Shown: positions 42,401-50,375 of the stretch, in pieces
Numbering within the stretch: the stretch's first letter is position 1
Layout of the letters: every line of letters begins with the position of its first letter
Origin: Haematococcus lacustris
Taxonomy: Eukaryota; Chlorophyta; Chlorophyceae; Chlamydomonadales; Haematococcaceae
Direction: 5' to 3'
DNA: 64,000 nt
Assembly (NCBI GenBank): GCA_030144725.1
Contig: JASKMD010000009.1
Span: forward strand, 3,301,015-3,365,014
The notes under the pieces: model-generated
What the model saw: the letters and a program-made list of their open reading frames with translations, nothing else
Told to the model about the DNA's origin: nothing
Database searches by the model: none
Program-made: the position numbers and the translations under genes

Positions 42401-45331
42401 TGATGCAGGTCCCACACACACTGCTGACCTGGCGACCATAGATGAGTCCTGCTTCCCGCGTCTGTGTGAACATGTCAGTCCACTGCAGCCGGCTGTCCAG
42501 GCTGACCAGGTGGCTGAGGTCAGCGAATGCTCCCGCGGCAAGGCCGTCCCCCATGGCTGATGCGGTGACCAGCCAAGCCTCATGGGTCAGGTTCAACACG
42601 CTGGGGTTGCTGATGCTCCTGAGGCGCACCTGTGGCCACGAATGCCAGGGAGTGCATGCATGTATGTAGCTTTCATGCAAGCCGCAGCATAGTTGTGCTG
42701 GTAGCTCATGACTAAGCTGTGATATTCATGTGTAGGGTTGGCCAGAACCGTAGCGGTGTATATACGTAGGTACGTATATACAGTATATACGTAGCGTACC
42801 CCGACCACCGTGTATCCGTAGGCAGCCGTAGGTACGTCGGTTGACCGTAGAATTCCGTAGATTTGACCGTAGTTTTCGCGCTTGAACCGTACACGCGACG
42901 GCCAAATCGCGAGATTGCAAAGGACGCAGTACGCACAAGTCACCGTAACCGCGGGTGTGACCGTAACGCGGGTCAAATATAAGTCGCTGCGATACCCGAT
43001 GGCATTCATTGCGATGGATGGTGCATACGAGAGATGTGGCGACCGGATACTGCAGCCAGGCCCCTCCGGGAAGAAGACGCCCGTAGAGCTGCTAGCCGAG
43101 CTCATAGCCTTGAAGGCGAATGGCACCGCCAGCTACTGGGATAAGCTTCAGCCTGTGCTGCGCAAGTCGAAGGATGGCACAGAGCTGTGTTACCTGGAGT
43201 GCAAGCTGCCAGGTTGTGGCAAGTTGCTCAAGCCCAGCAACCCCTCCCGTACCGGCAACACTCACTTTAAGAACACACCTCCCCATCCTTGTGCTGGCAT
43301 CAAGCTGCAGCAGGCACAGGATCGTATGTCAACGCACTCTCCATCACTCCCCAACTCCGCCACAGCCAGCGGCAGCCCAGGTGGCAGTAGCAACAGTGCA
43401 GCAGCTGGGGCCAAGCGTGCCTCGTTGACCCGTCTCGCAGCATTCTCTGTGCCAGCAGCAAGTCTGGCCCAGTTTAATGAAATGAAGGGGGTGGATGAAT
43501 TGAAGTTTAATGAAATGAAGGGGGTGGATGAGGAGGTGGTGCTGTCACAAGCATGCCTGGAGGTGGAGGAGGAGGAGGAGGAGGTGGTGATGTTGTAAAG
43601 GAGGCTGGCACGAGGGGGATTAACCATGCACACATGGTTGGCAGAGTAGGAGCACATGGCCACACATGCGTGGCACACATGATTGGTTGAGTAGGAGCCC
43701 ATGGCTGACTACATAGCTGCATCCACGGCTGCCACACGAGGGGTTTGGACACATGCTTGGCGCACAGAGTAGGAGCACATTGCTAACAGCATGCATGGCT
43801 GGCTGGCATATAGATGTGTCACGACACTGCTATTGGTTGAGATTCTGAACATGCTTACCCCTAGCGGGCGTTTTTCTAGTTGTTGTGCACCAAACTGCAT
43901 ACTCACTTTCGCAAAATGACGACCCTGCCCCTACGGAAGACACTACGGAACTACGAATACAGTAAATACGTATGTATATACCGTCTTTCTAGCCGCCACC
44001 TACGGATCTGGCCAACCCTAGCCATAGTGCACAGCCAACACAGCTGAGCAGGTGTGAATGGTTGACTGAGCTGCATGAGCACCAGTCACAATGAGGCCAC
44101 ATGGAGGGTGGGTTGTTGCATGGATCCAAGGAATAGTGGTGTCCCTGCCATGTTGAGACCACCTCACCGTTGCATACTGTGTCAAGGTGGCGATGCTGTC
44201 AAACTGAATGGGGATGCCGGTTGTCAACTGGTACATGGCCGTCAGGGGTGCCAGGCGTGCAGCCGCTGCAGAAGTAGCCAAAACGCGCATCACCTGTAAA
44301 GAAGGATGCTTATACTTGTTCGGAGTAGCTGAGTGAAATAACCCACAGCCAACCATGTTATTCCGTGTTGAATGAGTTTTGTTTGCCTGTAAAGACATTG
44401 TGAGCAAGTCATTGGTGGCCCCAGGGGCGCACCCATGCAACCGTTTGAGTTCAGGGCTGACCCACTATCTGCACCCAGCTGCCCTCAAGTGCCCTCAAGC
44501 TGGCCAAACATCACTTGTGTGTCTGAGGCTGCCCCACCTTTGTCAGAGCAGCCCAGCAGGGTGCAGGTGAAATAAACGGCAAAATAAACGGTAAGATGAC
44601 ACCTTGGACCATGGTGGGATGATGATCACTCCATGAGTCTCTCGGGAAACCCAGGTGGCTTACAAAGGCCCCCCCCCGGCTCAATGCACATCGCGTGATG
44701 GCTAAGAAGAAACGGTAGGGCAGCGGCAAAGAGAGTGCCCCCCCATTTGAGCTGTCATCAGCTTACATTAGCGCATGTTTTGTCATGCCAACTCTACACA
44801 ACAGCCCTGTCACAGGGGTGAGGCAATAATGTAGGTGGTAGGCACTCATGCGCCATATCCATGTGCACTGGGTATACTTCACACAGCCCGATAACACCGT
44901 TTGAGTCGGGCCACTATTGCCCACTATTCGCCACTACTGGCCCGGCTCAAATGGAGGCCTTAGTGAGGGACAAGGGGGCTGCCCCACCTTCGTACTTGAC
45001 GCTGGTGTGATGCACTGCTGCAACAAAGCAAGCATGTCATCGCGTGGGCCCGCGCTCAGCGTGCTCCTTATGGGTTGCTGTCCAAGGTTGGAGCAACTAC
45101 GGGAACAGAGGAATGCAATAGTAGGCTCATTTGGGATCGGGACGGTGGCCTACTCGCACCACATTAGCCTGACCTTGCCGCCACTGTGCTGAAGCTGCGG
45201 GCGATACACGCCTCTTGGGTAGACACATTTGCCGGTTGCAAGCCCGGCTCGGTCAAGGCTGCGGGAGCTTGGGCGGCCGCGCAGCTGGCGGCAAATGCCA
45301 GCAGCAGTGCACAGAGCGGTGATGGTCTCAT
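30445..45331 (-). CDS. Receptor-type class III nucleotide cyclase with solute-binding ectodomain
   Basis: Exons on the minus strand, from splice consensus and frame: signal exon from 45331 (MRPSPLCALLLAFAASCAAAQ, a clear signal peptide), 44293-44168, 42629-42429, 42044-41848, 41227-41107, 40946-40830, 39285-39137, 35514-35388, 34769-34639, 34397-34030, 33879-33784 and 33436-30445. A few short exons may be missing. Ectodomain exons (QFDSIATLTQY, YSYQLHYRVDLLAKYN.VPTTW, GAALLPGSDRVLDR) read like bacterial extracellular solute-binding proteins. A single transmembrane segment (GLIALVVGLGATLMVAVAALLV) in 34397-34030 is followed by VTDIQ, continuing as DSTWLWDSL across the next intron. It probably makes cAMP or cGMP in response to an external ligand. 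Introns carry several transposons. Confidence 0.8.
35570..35580 (+). repeat. Target-site duplication, 11 bp
   Basis: 'ccagttagaca', matching 38775-38785; adjoins the (GAA)n tail of the retrotransposon. Confidence 0.85.
35704..36372 (-). CDS. Retrotransposon C-terminus: CCHC zinc knuckle and PD-(D/E)XK nuclease
   Basis: Reading on in the same frame after the TGA at 36373, the sequence gives CPLCGEADSATHLLSGC (36304-36357), a zinc knuckle as found before RLE nucleases, and then a nuclease-like domain with RPDI (about 36067-36082) and IEIKY (about 35991-36005), matching PD...ExK. In RLE-type retrotransposons this domain nicks target DNA. The first Met in this part is at 36285, after the knuckle, so separate initiation would lose the zinc finger. 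Stop at 35704-35706. Confidence 0.8.
   Translation of the reverse strand, partial: KRATDDRCPLCGEADSATHLLSGCSETLPMVQERHNGAGRLIAKAISKGTLGGCIRFADTGSWEKGAKEDLDLPNDTLHTTLRALGLKTTAIKSTTRPDILMVTPTTKTGKRGKAIKRVTIIEIKYCSDSRWTDQLDKALNQHINLAQTIRKVGHMVEIRPILLGIGGITYEAHTRQHLLALGISQDNTTKLLHKLTRHAVETAHSIAKTSYRLRATKRDGG
36373..38724 (-). CDS. Retrotransposon polyprotein fragment: PHD finger and RNase H
   Basis: The frame is open from the element border at 38774 (KACRCKLTDLGRTLGAM...), so the Met at 38724 is probably not a natural start. A PHD-type zinc finger (CELC, CHNC, YHPAC, CPIC spacing) occupies about 38385-38545. After a linker of unknown function comes RNase H: AYSDGS (about 37080-37098), NKAELTAI (about 36950-36975), IATDS (about 36900) and RAHSGIIGNEGADALAK (about 36716-36767), so all four acidic and His motifs are kept. 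The frame ends at an in-frame TGA (36375-36373) immediately before the zinc knuckle and nuclease, which continue in the same frame. Confidence 0.85.
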   Translation of the reverse strand: MFDHQEAITNIDGWQWDGINKESYYKVHWKPTVIERWALHLCAKEGYTPTHIETISREKAKDVCTCELCWLPRGDSPMCHNCKRAYHPACLEKALVSGHKEAGYWLCPICKFGSNEFKTTMRQSAHSDLIRVHWRPTLEPAPLITAHLDYTAKRNVYDEENRLIQEARHARPDANLPDHTRQGLPDPHTWLPRCTNLHSKATFHTYPINPQTDIVGTGKCETFLQLHPHMTTPAMSSNKGEPTMPKHDLVQHVTAHDESGRTIGLLTKQQHQHLHAWLQHTRNLATELVALLRRHDTQSDHHPMRAAQDKALATLHTTRSFPSTVQRWADPLTVRPETTTYWSPDINDTAFGAHHNCLLVRHTGLSTWNVPADDAVALKCVNHAIHSATQEEAMATIMLIPGKKGISYPKHIDTLRRYPEYCQHLASIPPTKTSCSKPSKHANLHVYVIWNAAGQQLVTKGNPQGWLASTATALHPQRDTHPIRNRPTNQSQPATPPSGHKQHMRLPLDRDLPTSGHQRSHNQLTEHSTTQPRMAITEWATLAYSDGSCIKASGAHPARVGAGVYIPDNNALVTVAMDDPENNTINKAELTAIHAALTAGVKRIATDSLCSIYQIRRALANPMSLITHRHNDILTAIATLIIDSPVTIHFYKVRAHSGIIGNEGADALAKHAALHPELANTPAYRPTTRKETNTWLTNEADGETPAPLPDCRQSVRAHMHRKHNLGLANQDSIYYQMSQEITKAAAKGAGERVMTDTNISIPAQRTVLLYRTGGLYNQKLAMR
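38775..38785 (+). repeat. Target-site duplication, 11 bp
   Basis: 'ccagttagaca', matching 35570-35580; marks the 5' truncation point of the insert. Confidence 0.85.
38870..38918. repeat. Perfect 19-bp inverted repeat with 11-nt loop
   Basis: The left arm actcacaacctttgagcgt (38870-38888) and right arm (38900-38918) are exact reverse complements around an AT-rich loop. It lies in a cyclase intron 85 bp from the retrotransposon border. It could be a small foldback element or an RNA hairpin; no target duplication was recognised. Confidence 0.85.
39549..39868. repeat. AT-richer block with 15-bp terminal inverted repeats
   Basis: 'ataacttcaatttac' at 39549-39563 is repeated in inverse at 39854-39868. 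The block between has a different base composition and small palindromes such as gcggctgcgccgc. It abuts the large palindrome at 39878. It may be a small transposon or part of an organelle-like insertion together with the palindrome. Confidence 0.55.
39878..40053. repeat. 176-bp near-perfect palindrome
   Basis: Arms of about 86 bp (39878-39963 and 39967-40053) with a 3-nt centre are reverse complements with a few mismatches and small gaps. Landmarks are 'cttttccgggtttgtaaacg' on the left and its complement on the right, and ggcc/ggcc around the centre. The structure lies in a cyclase intron. Haematococcus organelle genomes are reported to be full of palindromic repeats, so nuclear transfer is possible, but I could not compare sequences. 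Confidence 0.85.
42190..42290 (+). repeat. tRNA-like SINE remnant
   Basis: An A-box-like stretch (gtggctgaccaagcgg, about 42211) and a B-box-like stretch (ggtcatgggttcaaattg, about 42246) are spaced as in a tRNA promoter, followed by a tRNA-like 'ggcaggggc' end. No full cloverleaf is present. It sits in a cyclase intron. Confidence 0.35.
42733..44020 (+). mobile_element. hAT-like element, internally deleted
   Basis: The left end TAGGGTTGGCCAGAACCGTAG and the right end (complement of TAGGGTTGGCCAGATCCGTAG) form inverted repeats of about 20 bp. Subterminal regions hold many 'ccgtag' and 'tatatacgta' motifs. The interior carries one ORF for a BED-like zinc-finger N-terminus but no hAT dimerisation region, so the copy is non-autonomous. 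The flanking octamers differ, so no target duplication is visible. It lies in a cyclase intron. A related copy is at 48053-48908 in inverse orientation. Confidence 0.75.
42882..43598 (+). CDS. hAT-type transposase N-terminal fragment with BED-like zinc finger
   Basis: The 238-codon ORF may start at a later Met (for example MAFIAMDGAYERCGD, 43001). Residues about 90-140 contain LECKLPGCGKLLKPSNPSRT followed by HFKNTPPHPC, a Cys2...His/Cys pattern like the BED zinc fingers that bind hAT termini. An Ala/Ser-rich part, a repeated FNEMKGVDE peptide and an acidic tail EVEEEEEEVV follow. The catalytic RNase H-like core is absent. The element's inverted repeats surround it. Confidence 0.65.
   Translation: MNRTRDGQIARLQRTQYAQVTVTAGVTVTRVKYKSLRYPMAFIAMDGAYERCGDRILQPGPSGKKTPVELLAELIALKANGTASYWDKLQPVLRKSKDGTELCYLECKLPGCGKLLKPSNPSRTGNTHFKNTPPHPCAGIKLQQAQDRMSTHSPSLPNSATASGSPGGSSNSAAAGAKRASLTRLAAFSVPAASLAQFNEMKGVDELKFNEMKGVDEEVVLSQACLEVEEEEEEVVML
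44313..44392 (+). repeat. Dispersed repeat, copy 1 (about 75 bp)
   Basis: The sequence around 'ggagtagctgagtgaaata' recurs diverged at 45885-45960. Function unknown. Confidence 0.65.
44768..44912 (+). repeat. Dispersed repeat, copy 1 (about 140 bp)
   Basis: Shares long blocks (gcatgttttgtcatgccaac, cacacagccc.ataacac.gtttgagtcgg) with 49453-49588. Located in the first intron of the receptor cyclase. Confidence 0.8.
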
Positions 45332-46380
45332 TGTCGTGGTGAGGGCTGTAGGGTTCAAAAGTTGTCGCTGCGGGTTCATTACGCTTGAGTCCCCTAACGG
45401 TCTGATTCTTTCATACTCTTCCGCGACCTGTGACAACAGTGCACGCTGTAACGTAGATTTGGAGCATACAATTGGTACATCTGAGCATGTAAGAAGCATG
45501 TGGGTGGCGCCCGAGTGTGAACACTATCTCAAATGCGCGCAATTGCAAGACCTGATTCCTTCTGGAACTCACAACCATACGCTGTCAATGAACACCAGGT
45601 TGGCAGGTTCTACCAGCATGCCTGGTTCGTGCTCAGCATCTTCGTTGGTCAATGCCTGCCCTCCCGCCCTTGCTCATCATACAGGGTCAGACTCTGCTAG
45701 GTTGCCCGGCAACAGCTACTGAGCGCAAGTTGTGTGTCGCTGTGCAAGCACACCTATCACTGCACATCTGCCGCCAGCGAACGCAGAGTCACCGGGGGCC
45801 TGGTGAGGTGCCTAGTGGTCTAGGGGGGATGTGCCATCGGTGTGGGGTTGGCAGTCATCGAGGGTGCGACCGAAAAATGCTTCAACTTGTTTGGAGTAGC
45901 TTAGTGAGATTACCCACAGTCAAACATGTTGTTCCCTGTTGAATGAGTGTTGTTTATCTTGCATGTGTTGCCTTCTTATATCTTATCTCATATGTCTCGC
46001 CTGCAGAAAGTCCATGTCCTAATAGAAACCCTCAAGTGAAAGCCATTAGAGGTTGCCTCCACCGACCATGAAAAGGCCTTTGCAAAGCGAAGGCCTCAGT
46101 ACCTGTGGAGCAAGGCTGCTCATCATCATCCGCATGACCGTCAGCCTGGTACAGCTGCATGGCCTGATGTGAACACAGGGACATAAAGCAATCTCAGGCT
46201 GAGTTTGGCTGCGTGCACCCATCTATGCGCATGCCACCATGAACCAGGTCGTTCGTCTTGGACCCCAACTGGCCAGTGGGTCAAGGAGGGGCCAAACACA
46301 CACAACATACTGTGGCCAGACCGCAGCAGCACCGTTCGGTGCTGGGTGAGCAGGGGTCCAGGCTGTCTAGGCTGTCTATT
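45332..46380. other. Upstream region of the receptor cyclase
   Basis: It should hold the cyclase promoter (minus strand) and perhaps 5' exons of the Fanzor gene on the plus strand. No clear regulatory motif is seen. The diverged dispersed repeat at 45885-45960 lies here. Confidence 0.4.
45885..45960 (+). repeat. Dispersed repeat, copy 2 (about 75 bp)
   Basis: Diverged second copy of 44313-44392, sharing the gttgaatgag block. Confidence 0.65.
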
Positions 46381-47748
46381 CTCCCCCACATAGGCAGGGG
46401 CATAGCTGAGATGCGTGAGTTTGTGTTTGACCCAGACACACAGATTGGGGTGGGCATCGATCCCAGCGTCACCCAGGCAGTCAGCGCAGCCCGGAGTCAG
46501 GCCAGCTGGTAGCAGACCAGCTCCGCCGTTGGAAGCTGACCAAGGGCCAGGTGAAGCATGACAGCGGCCTGAACAACTCCCGCCGTGACACTGAGCGGTG
46601 GCTAGCACCAATCAAGCCCCACCTCCAGCACCTGGCAGCAGCCAGCCCAGCCGGCACCTCACTGGAGGCCAACCTGAAGCACATCACCGTCACCCTGGCC
46701 ACCTGGGATGCGGTGTGGGAGGTGTACCTGGACCCCAAGTGGGCACGGCAGCGGCTGAGGCTGTACGGAGCTCAGGATCGGGCGCTGGAGCAGTTCTTCA
46801 ACAAGGTAAGGGTGGGTGGCTGGGAGGGAGGGTAAGGGACTGGGAGGTGGTGGGTTAGGCATGACGTTGACTGTGCCATACCTAACCTGGTGCCACCATG
46901 TCAGCCTCCATGTGTGTGCCTTGTGTGCATGGCTGCAGTTGGAGGAGGACATGGCGGAGGTGTCCATGGAGCGCCATGGGCATGCCAAGCAGCTGGTGGT
47001 GTTCTTTGGAGCAGCTAGCATTGGCACTGGGGGTGGGTGGGGTGCTCATGCAGTTCTGCGGGCCTGCTGCAAGGTGGTGTGCAGGCCCAGGGGCGCAGGC
47101 CAGCGGCGGGGCAGGGTGGTGCTTGTGGATGAGCACCGCACTACCCGGGTCAGCTCAGCAGTGAATGGCAAGCAGGCATGTGAGAGGCAGCTGAACAAGC
47201 GGAGGGCCACCAGGCGTGCAGACTGGAAGCCCCCAGCAGGGCAGGTGGAACAACGCCTGCTGCGCCCAGCCTGGAGCCAGCAGCGTGCCCAGCCAGTGCG
47301 GGGCCTGATGTGGTGCCCGGTAGTGGCCCCCCGCCAGCCCCCACAGCCCCCACAGCCCCCATGCAGCAGCCAGCCAGCCACACCGGCAGCAGCCTCAGAG
47401 CCTGGGCCCAGCACTCCCCTGCCAGCCAAGCGCAGCAAGCGCAACAAGGCTGAGCACGCAGCTGAGCCCACCCAGCCCACCAAGGGCAAAGGCAAGGGCA
47501 AGGGCAAGGCTTCCAAACCCAAGCCAACACCACAGCCAGGCAGGTGGCTGGACAGGGACTGCAATGCAGTATTGAACATGCAGCGCACTGGGGAGAGCAG
47601 GTGGCGCCCGCTGGAGCTGTGTTACTGGCCAGAGCAGGGAGCTCTGCCAGCCAAGGGCAAGGAGTACCCTGGCCTGGGCTACAAGCGGCTGCGAGACAAG
47701 CCCCCCAAGGCCCAGGAGCAGCAGCAGCAGCCTGCTGAGGCACAGTAA
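46381..47748 (+). pseudogene. Fanzor (eukaryotic TnpB-like RNA-guided nuclease), damaged
   Basis: Three coding blocks are visible. Block A (about 46381-46487) has the RuvC-I motif FDPDTQIGVGIDPSVTQAV. Block B (about 46489-46805) begins SGQLVADQLRRWKLTKGQ in a different frame and ends FFNK|gtaagg. After a clean 133-bp phase-0 intron (46806-46938), block C (46939-47748) carries FGAASIGTGGGWG, LVDEHRTT (RuvC-II Glu) and WLDRDCNAVLNM (RuvC-III Asp), then a conserved LELCYWPEQG tail. TnpB/Fanzor proteins are RNA-guided DNA nucleases. All three catalytic acids persist, but blocks A and B are out of frame, and the Cys pairs of the zinc finger are mostly lost (RVSSAVNG). It is probably a recently inactivated copy unless an unseen intron fixes the frame. 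Confidence 0.8.
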
Positions 47749-47751
47749 TGT

Positions 47752-47788
47752 GTGCCCCCTCTGTTGAGCTGTCATCAGCTTACAACTA
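47752..47788 (+). repeat. Possible Helitron-like 3' terminus after the Fanzor ORF
   Basis: Four bases after the Fanzor stop, 'gtgccccctctgttgagctg' begins a block ending in a small hairpin (agctg-tcat-cagct) and then 'tacaaCTAGt'. A 33-bp version of the block occurs at 44732-44766. A hairpin shortly before CTRR is the usual Helitron 3' end. Only two copies are visible and no 5' end was found. Confidence 0.35.
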
Positions 47789-48052
47789 GTACAGCGGGCC
47801 CGTCCGACAGCGGACGGGGCACACGGACCAAGCTGCCTCCGGCCTCCGGCCACAGCGCTCTTGCACCAGTGCTTGCACCAGCTCTTGCACCAGGCCACAG
47901 TGCTGAGTCTAACTGCTGGATGTGTGAGTTTGAGTGCTGAGTCTGAGTAAGTGAGTTTGACAGCAATGGCTGTGTCTGCCCTACCAACCCCTCATCGGTG
48001 TCAGGGCCAATAGGCTATGCAGCAAACACCTCACTGTACACAACATTATTTG
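47789..48052. other. Spacer between Fanzor and hAT derivative
   Basis: A few 'cttgcaccag' and 'ctgagtctgagt' short repeats, no gene. Confidence 0.4.
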
Positions 48053-48908
48053 TAGGGTTGGTCTGAAGCGTATGCGGCGACTAAAATGATGGTATATACG
48101 TATGTATATACTGTATGCGTAGGTCCGTTGGGCGAACCGTAGGTGCAAGGTCACCATTTTGCGAGTATGCAGTTTGCTGCACAACAACCATAAAAACTCC
48201 CGCCATGCTGCTGCCCTACCCTGCCCGGCTGCCCTGCTGCTACCCTACCCTGCCCGGCTGCCCTGCTGCTGCCCTACCCTGCCCGGCTGCCCTGCTGCTG
48301 CCCTACCCTGACCGGCTGCCCTGCTGCTGCCCTACCCTGCCCGGCTGCCCTGCTGCTGCCCTACCCTGACCGCCTGCCCTGCTGCTGCTCTACCCTGACC
48401 CGCTGCCCGGCTGCCCTGCTGCTGCCCTACCCTGCCCGGCTGCCCTGCTGCTGCCCTACCCTGCCCGGCTGCCCTGCTGCTGCCTACCCTGCCCGGCTGC
48501 CCTGCTGCTGCCCTACCCTGACGGCTGCCCTGCTGCTGCCCTACCCTGACCGGCTGCCCTGCTGTTGCCCTACCCTGCCCTGCTGCCCTGCTGCTGCCCT
48601 ATCCTGACCGGCTGCCCGGCTGCCATGTCCGGGTCTCGTCGCCACATCCCTCGTATGCATCATCAGGTGGTTCCCGCGCAATGAATGTCATCAGCTGGCT
48701 CGCAGCGACTTGCATTTGACCCGCGATGACGGACACACCCGTAGTTACGGTGAATTGTGCGTCCTGCATCCTTTGCAATCTCATGGTCAAATCTTAGGTA
48801 CGGTCAACCTACTTACCTACGGCTGCCTACGGATACACGTTGCTCGGGGTACGCTACGTATATACATGTACATACGTACCTACGTGTATACGCCGCTATT
48901 GTTCTGGC
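48053..48908 (-). mobile_element. Second hAT-like derivative carrying a minisatellite
   Basis: Its low-coordinate end TAGGGTTGGTC and subterminal 'atttt(g)cg...actgcatactc' region match the 3' part of the element at 42733-44020 in reverse. The high-coordinate part (48640-48908) matches that element's 5' part, including a 63-residue ORF (48790-48599 minus; MRLQRMQDAQFTVTTGVSV) related to the N-terminus of the first copy. The terminal CCAACCCTA at the high end is lost. Most of the middle is a 29-bp tandem repeat. Confidence 0.7.
48204..48617 (+). repeat. 29-bp minisatellite, about 14 copies
   Basis: Unit cccggctgccctgctgctg followed by ccctaccctg, with minor indels. It lies inside the hAT derivative, where a transposase core would be expected. 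Confidence 0.9.
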
Positions 48909-49388
48909 TGTGTACAAAGCCCCATTGTTACAGCGTGTGCGAGGCCTGGCACGGCTTGAAGGCCAACTGCAAGCATCCAGCCTACTTGCCGCCTCATCGC
49001 AATGCCCTGTTAGAGGGGCACGGAGGAGGGTCGCATGAGGAGGGTATTGGAGCTGGCTACGCTGTAACTCGTCAGCAGCCGCAGCCAAATGTGGCCGCAG
49101 CCATCGTTGGACTTGACTCGTTTGACTTTTTGGCTGTGGACCGTTTGACTTTTTGACCGTCCGCGGAGTCAGAACTATCTCTTCGCTGGCTGCATCGCCA
49201 TCGCTTGCTGAGCCAGGTTCGCTGGTAGCTACTATTTATGGGGCGTTACATCCGCTGATCGGAAGTCGATCTCACGGCACAGTGCTTCTTTCAAGATTCT
49301 GTGCGGGGGAAGTCCTTACGTAATTAGTGCGAGGCTGTGCGCGCAATCGCAGGCCATTCCGCCGACCCCCCCCCCTAGCGATTTTGAA
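48909..49388. other. Spacer, no gene recognised
   Basis: No ORF with family support. Repeated 'tttgactttttg' motifs near 49115-49155. Confidence 0.4.
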
Positions 49389-49391
49389 GAT

Positions 49392-49453
<62 letters not shown>

Positions 49454-49454
49454 T
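49389..49454 (+). repeat. (GATA)n microsatellite
   Basis: About 16 tandem GATA units. Confidence 0.95.
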
Positions 49455-49588
49455 AGTGCATGTTTTGTCATGCCAACTCTACATCATAGCCCTCGGGTCA
49501 GGCAGTAGTGTAGGTGGTAGGCGGGCTCATGTGCCATGTGCACTGGGTTTACTCCACACAGCCCAATAACACTGTTTGAGTCGGATCT
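49453..49588 (+). repeat. Dispersed repeat, copy 2 (about 136 bp)
   Basis: Second copy of 44768-44912, beginning directly after the GATA microsatellite. Confidence 0.8.
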
Positions 49589-49639
49589 AGTTAGTGGCTG
49601 CTAGTGGCTGCTAGTGGCTGCTAGTGGCTGCTGCTCTAC

Positions 49640-49800
49640 ATCCTACCCTTCACTGGCCCCTCCATGCTCTTACTCCAGTATGGGTGCATGAGGTAGTCAT
49701 GTGTTGCCATGCGATTGAGGCTGGGGTGACCCAGCCTGCCGGCCTGGTGGACTCTGTGACTGTCCGCCTTGACACAATCAGGCTCATCGACCTGATCTGA
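49640..49800 (-). pseudogene. Possible Ty1/copia gag-pre-integrase relic
   Basis: On the minus strand the reading ADSHRVHQAGRLGHPSLNRM resembles the gag-pre-integrase segment of copia elements (H..RLGHPS). The ORF (49950-49636) is short and no integrase or RT is nearby. A 10-bp tandem 'gtggctgcta' lies next to it at 49598-49635. Confidence 0.4.
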
Positions 49801-50375
49801 GGGCTTCGTGAGCGTCAGTCTCATGTTGCAGTCAAATGCACCCAGCTGTGGAGTGCGGTGGGAGGACCCAAGCTCTGGGTGGCAGGGTGGCGGGTCCACC
49901 CGGCACATCCAGTGCACTGCAGACTGCTTGTGCTGCAGTCCATTACCCACAGCTTGACAAAGAAAGTAAGGGTCAACCCTGCGTCATTCTGCTGCATCAT
50001 TATGATACCCTCAAGTCATCTCAGGGCACTTCCTCAACCTTGGCACTACTGTAAGGGATTGGCAGCCATGTCTCACAGGAGCTCCTTGGCCTAAGAGCCA
50101 TTGACTAGCTTTCCACTGCTCACCGTCAGCTCTGCCCAGCATGACCTGCTCTCTGAGAGAAGCTTGTCATGACCCAGTGCGATGAGCAGCAGGGGTTGCA
50201 TTGAGGCTACGGATTGCTGATGGAACAGAGGAAAGTAATGCCAGGCTTATTTTGGATCGGGAGGATGGCATACTCGCCAGTGTAAGTGTGTGTAAATTTG
50301 TAAAGAAAGCGCTTCCACTGCTTACTGCCAGCAATCACGACGGCCAGCTCTGTATGCTGTAGTGCCGAGAAACCA
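49801..50375. other. Upstream region of the SAC3/GANP-like gene
   Basis: Presumed promoter and 5' UTR of the plus-strand gene at 50376. No distinct motif recognised. Confidence 0.4.

Noticed and set aside
42725..44028. 8-bp target duplication for the first hAT element
   Set aside because: Flanking octamers ttcatgtg and gccatagt differ.
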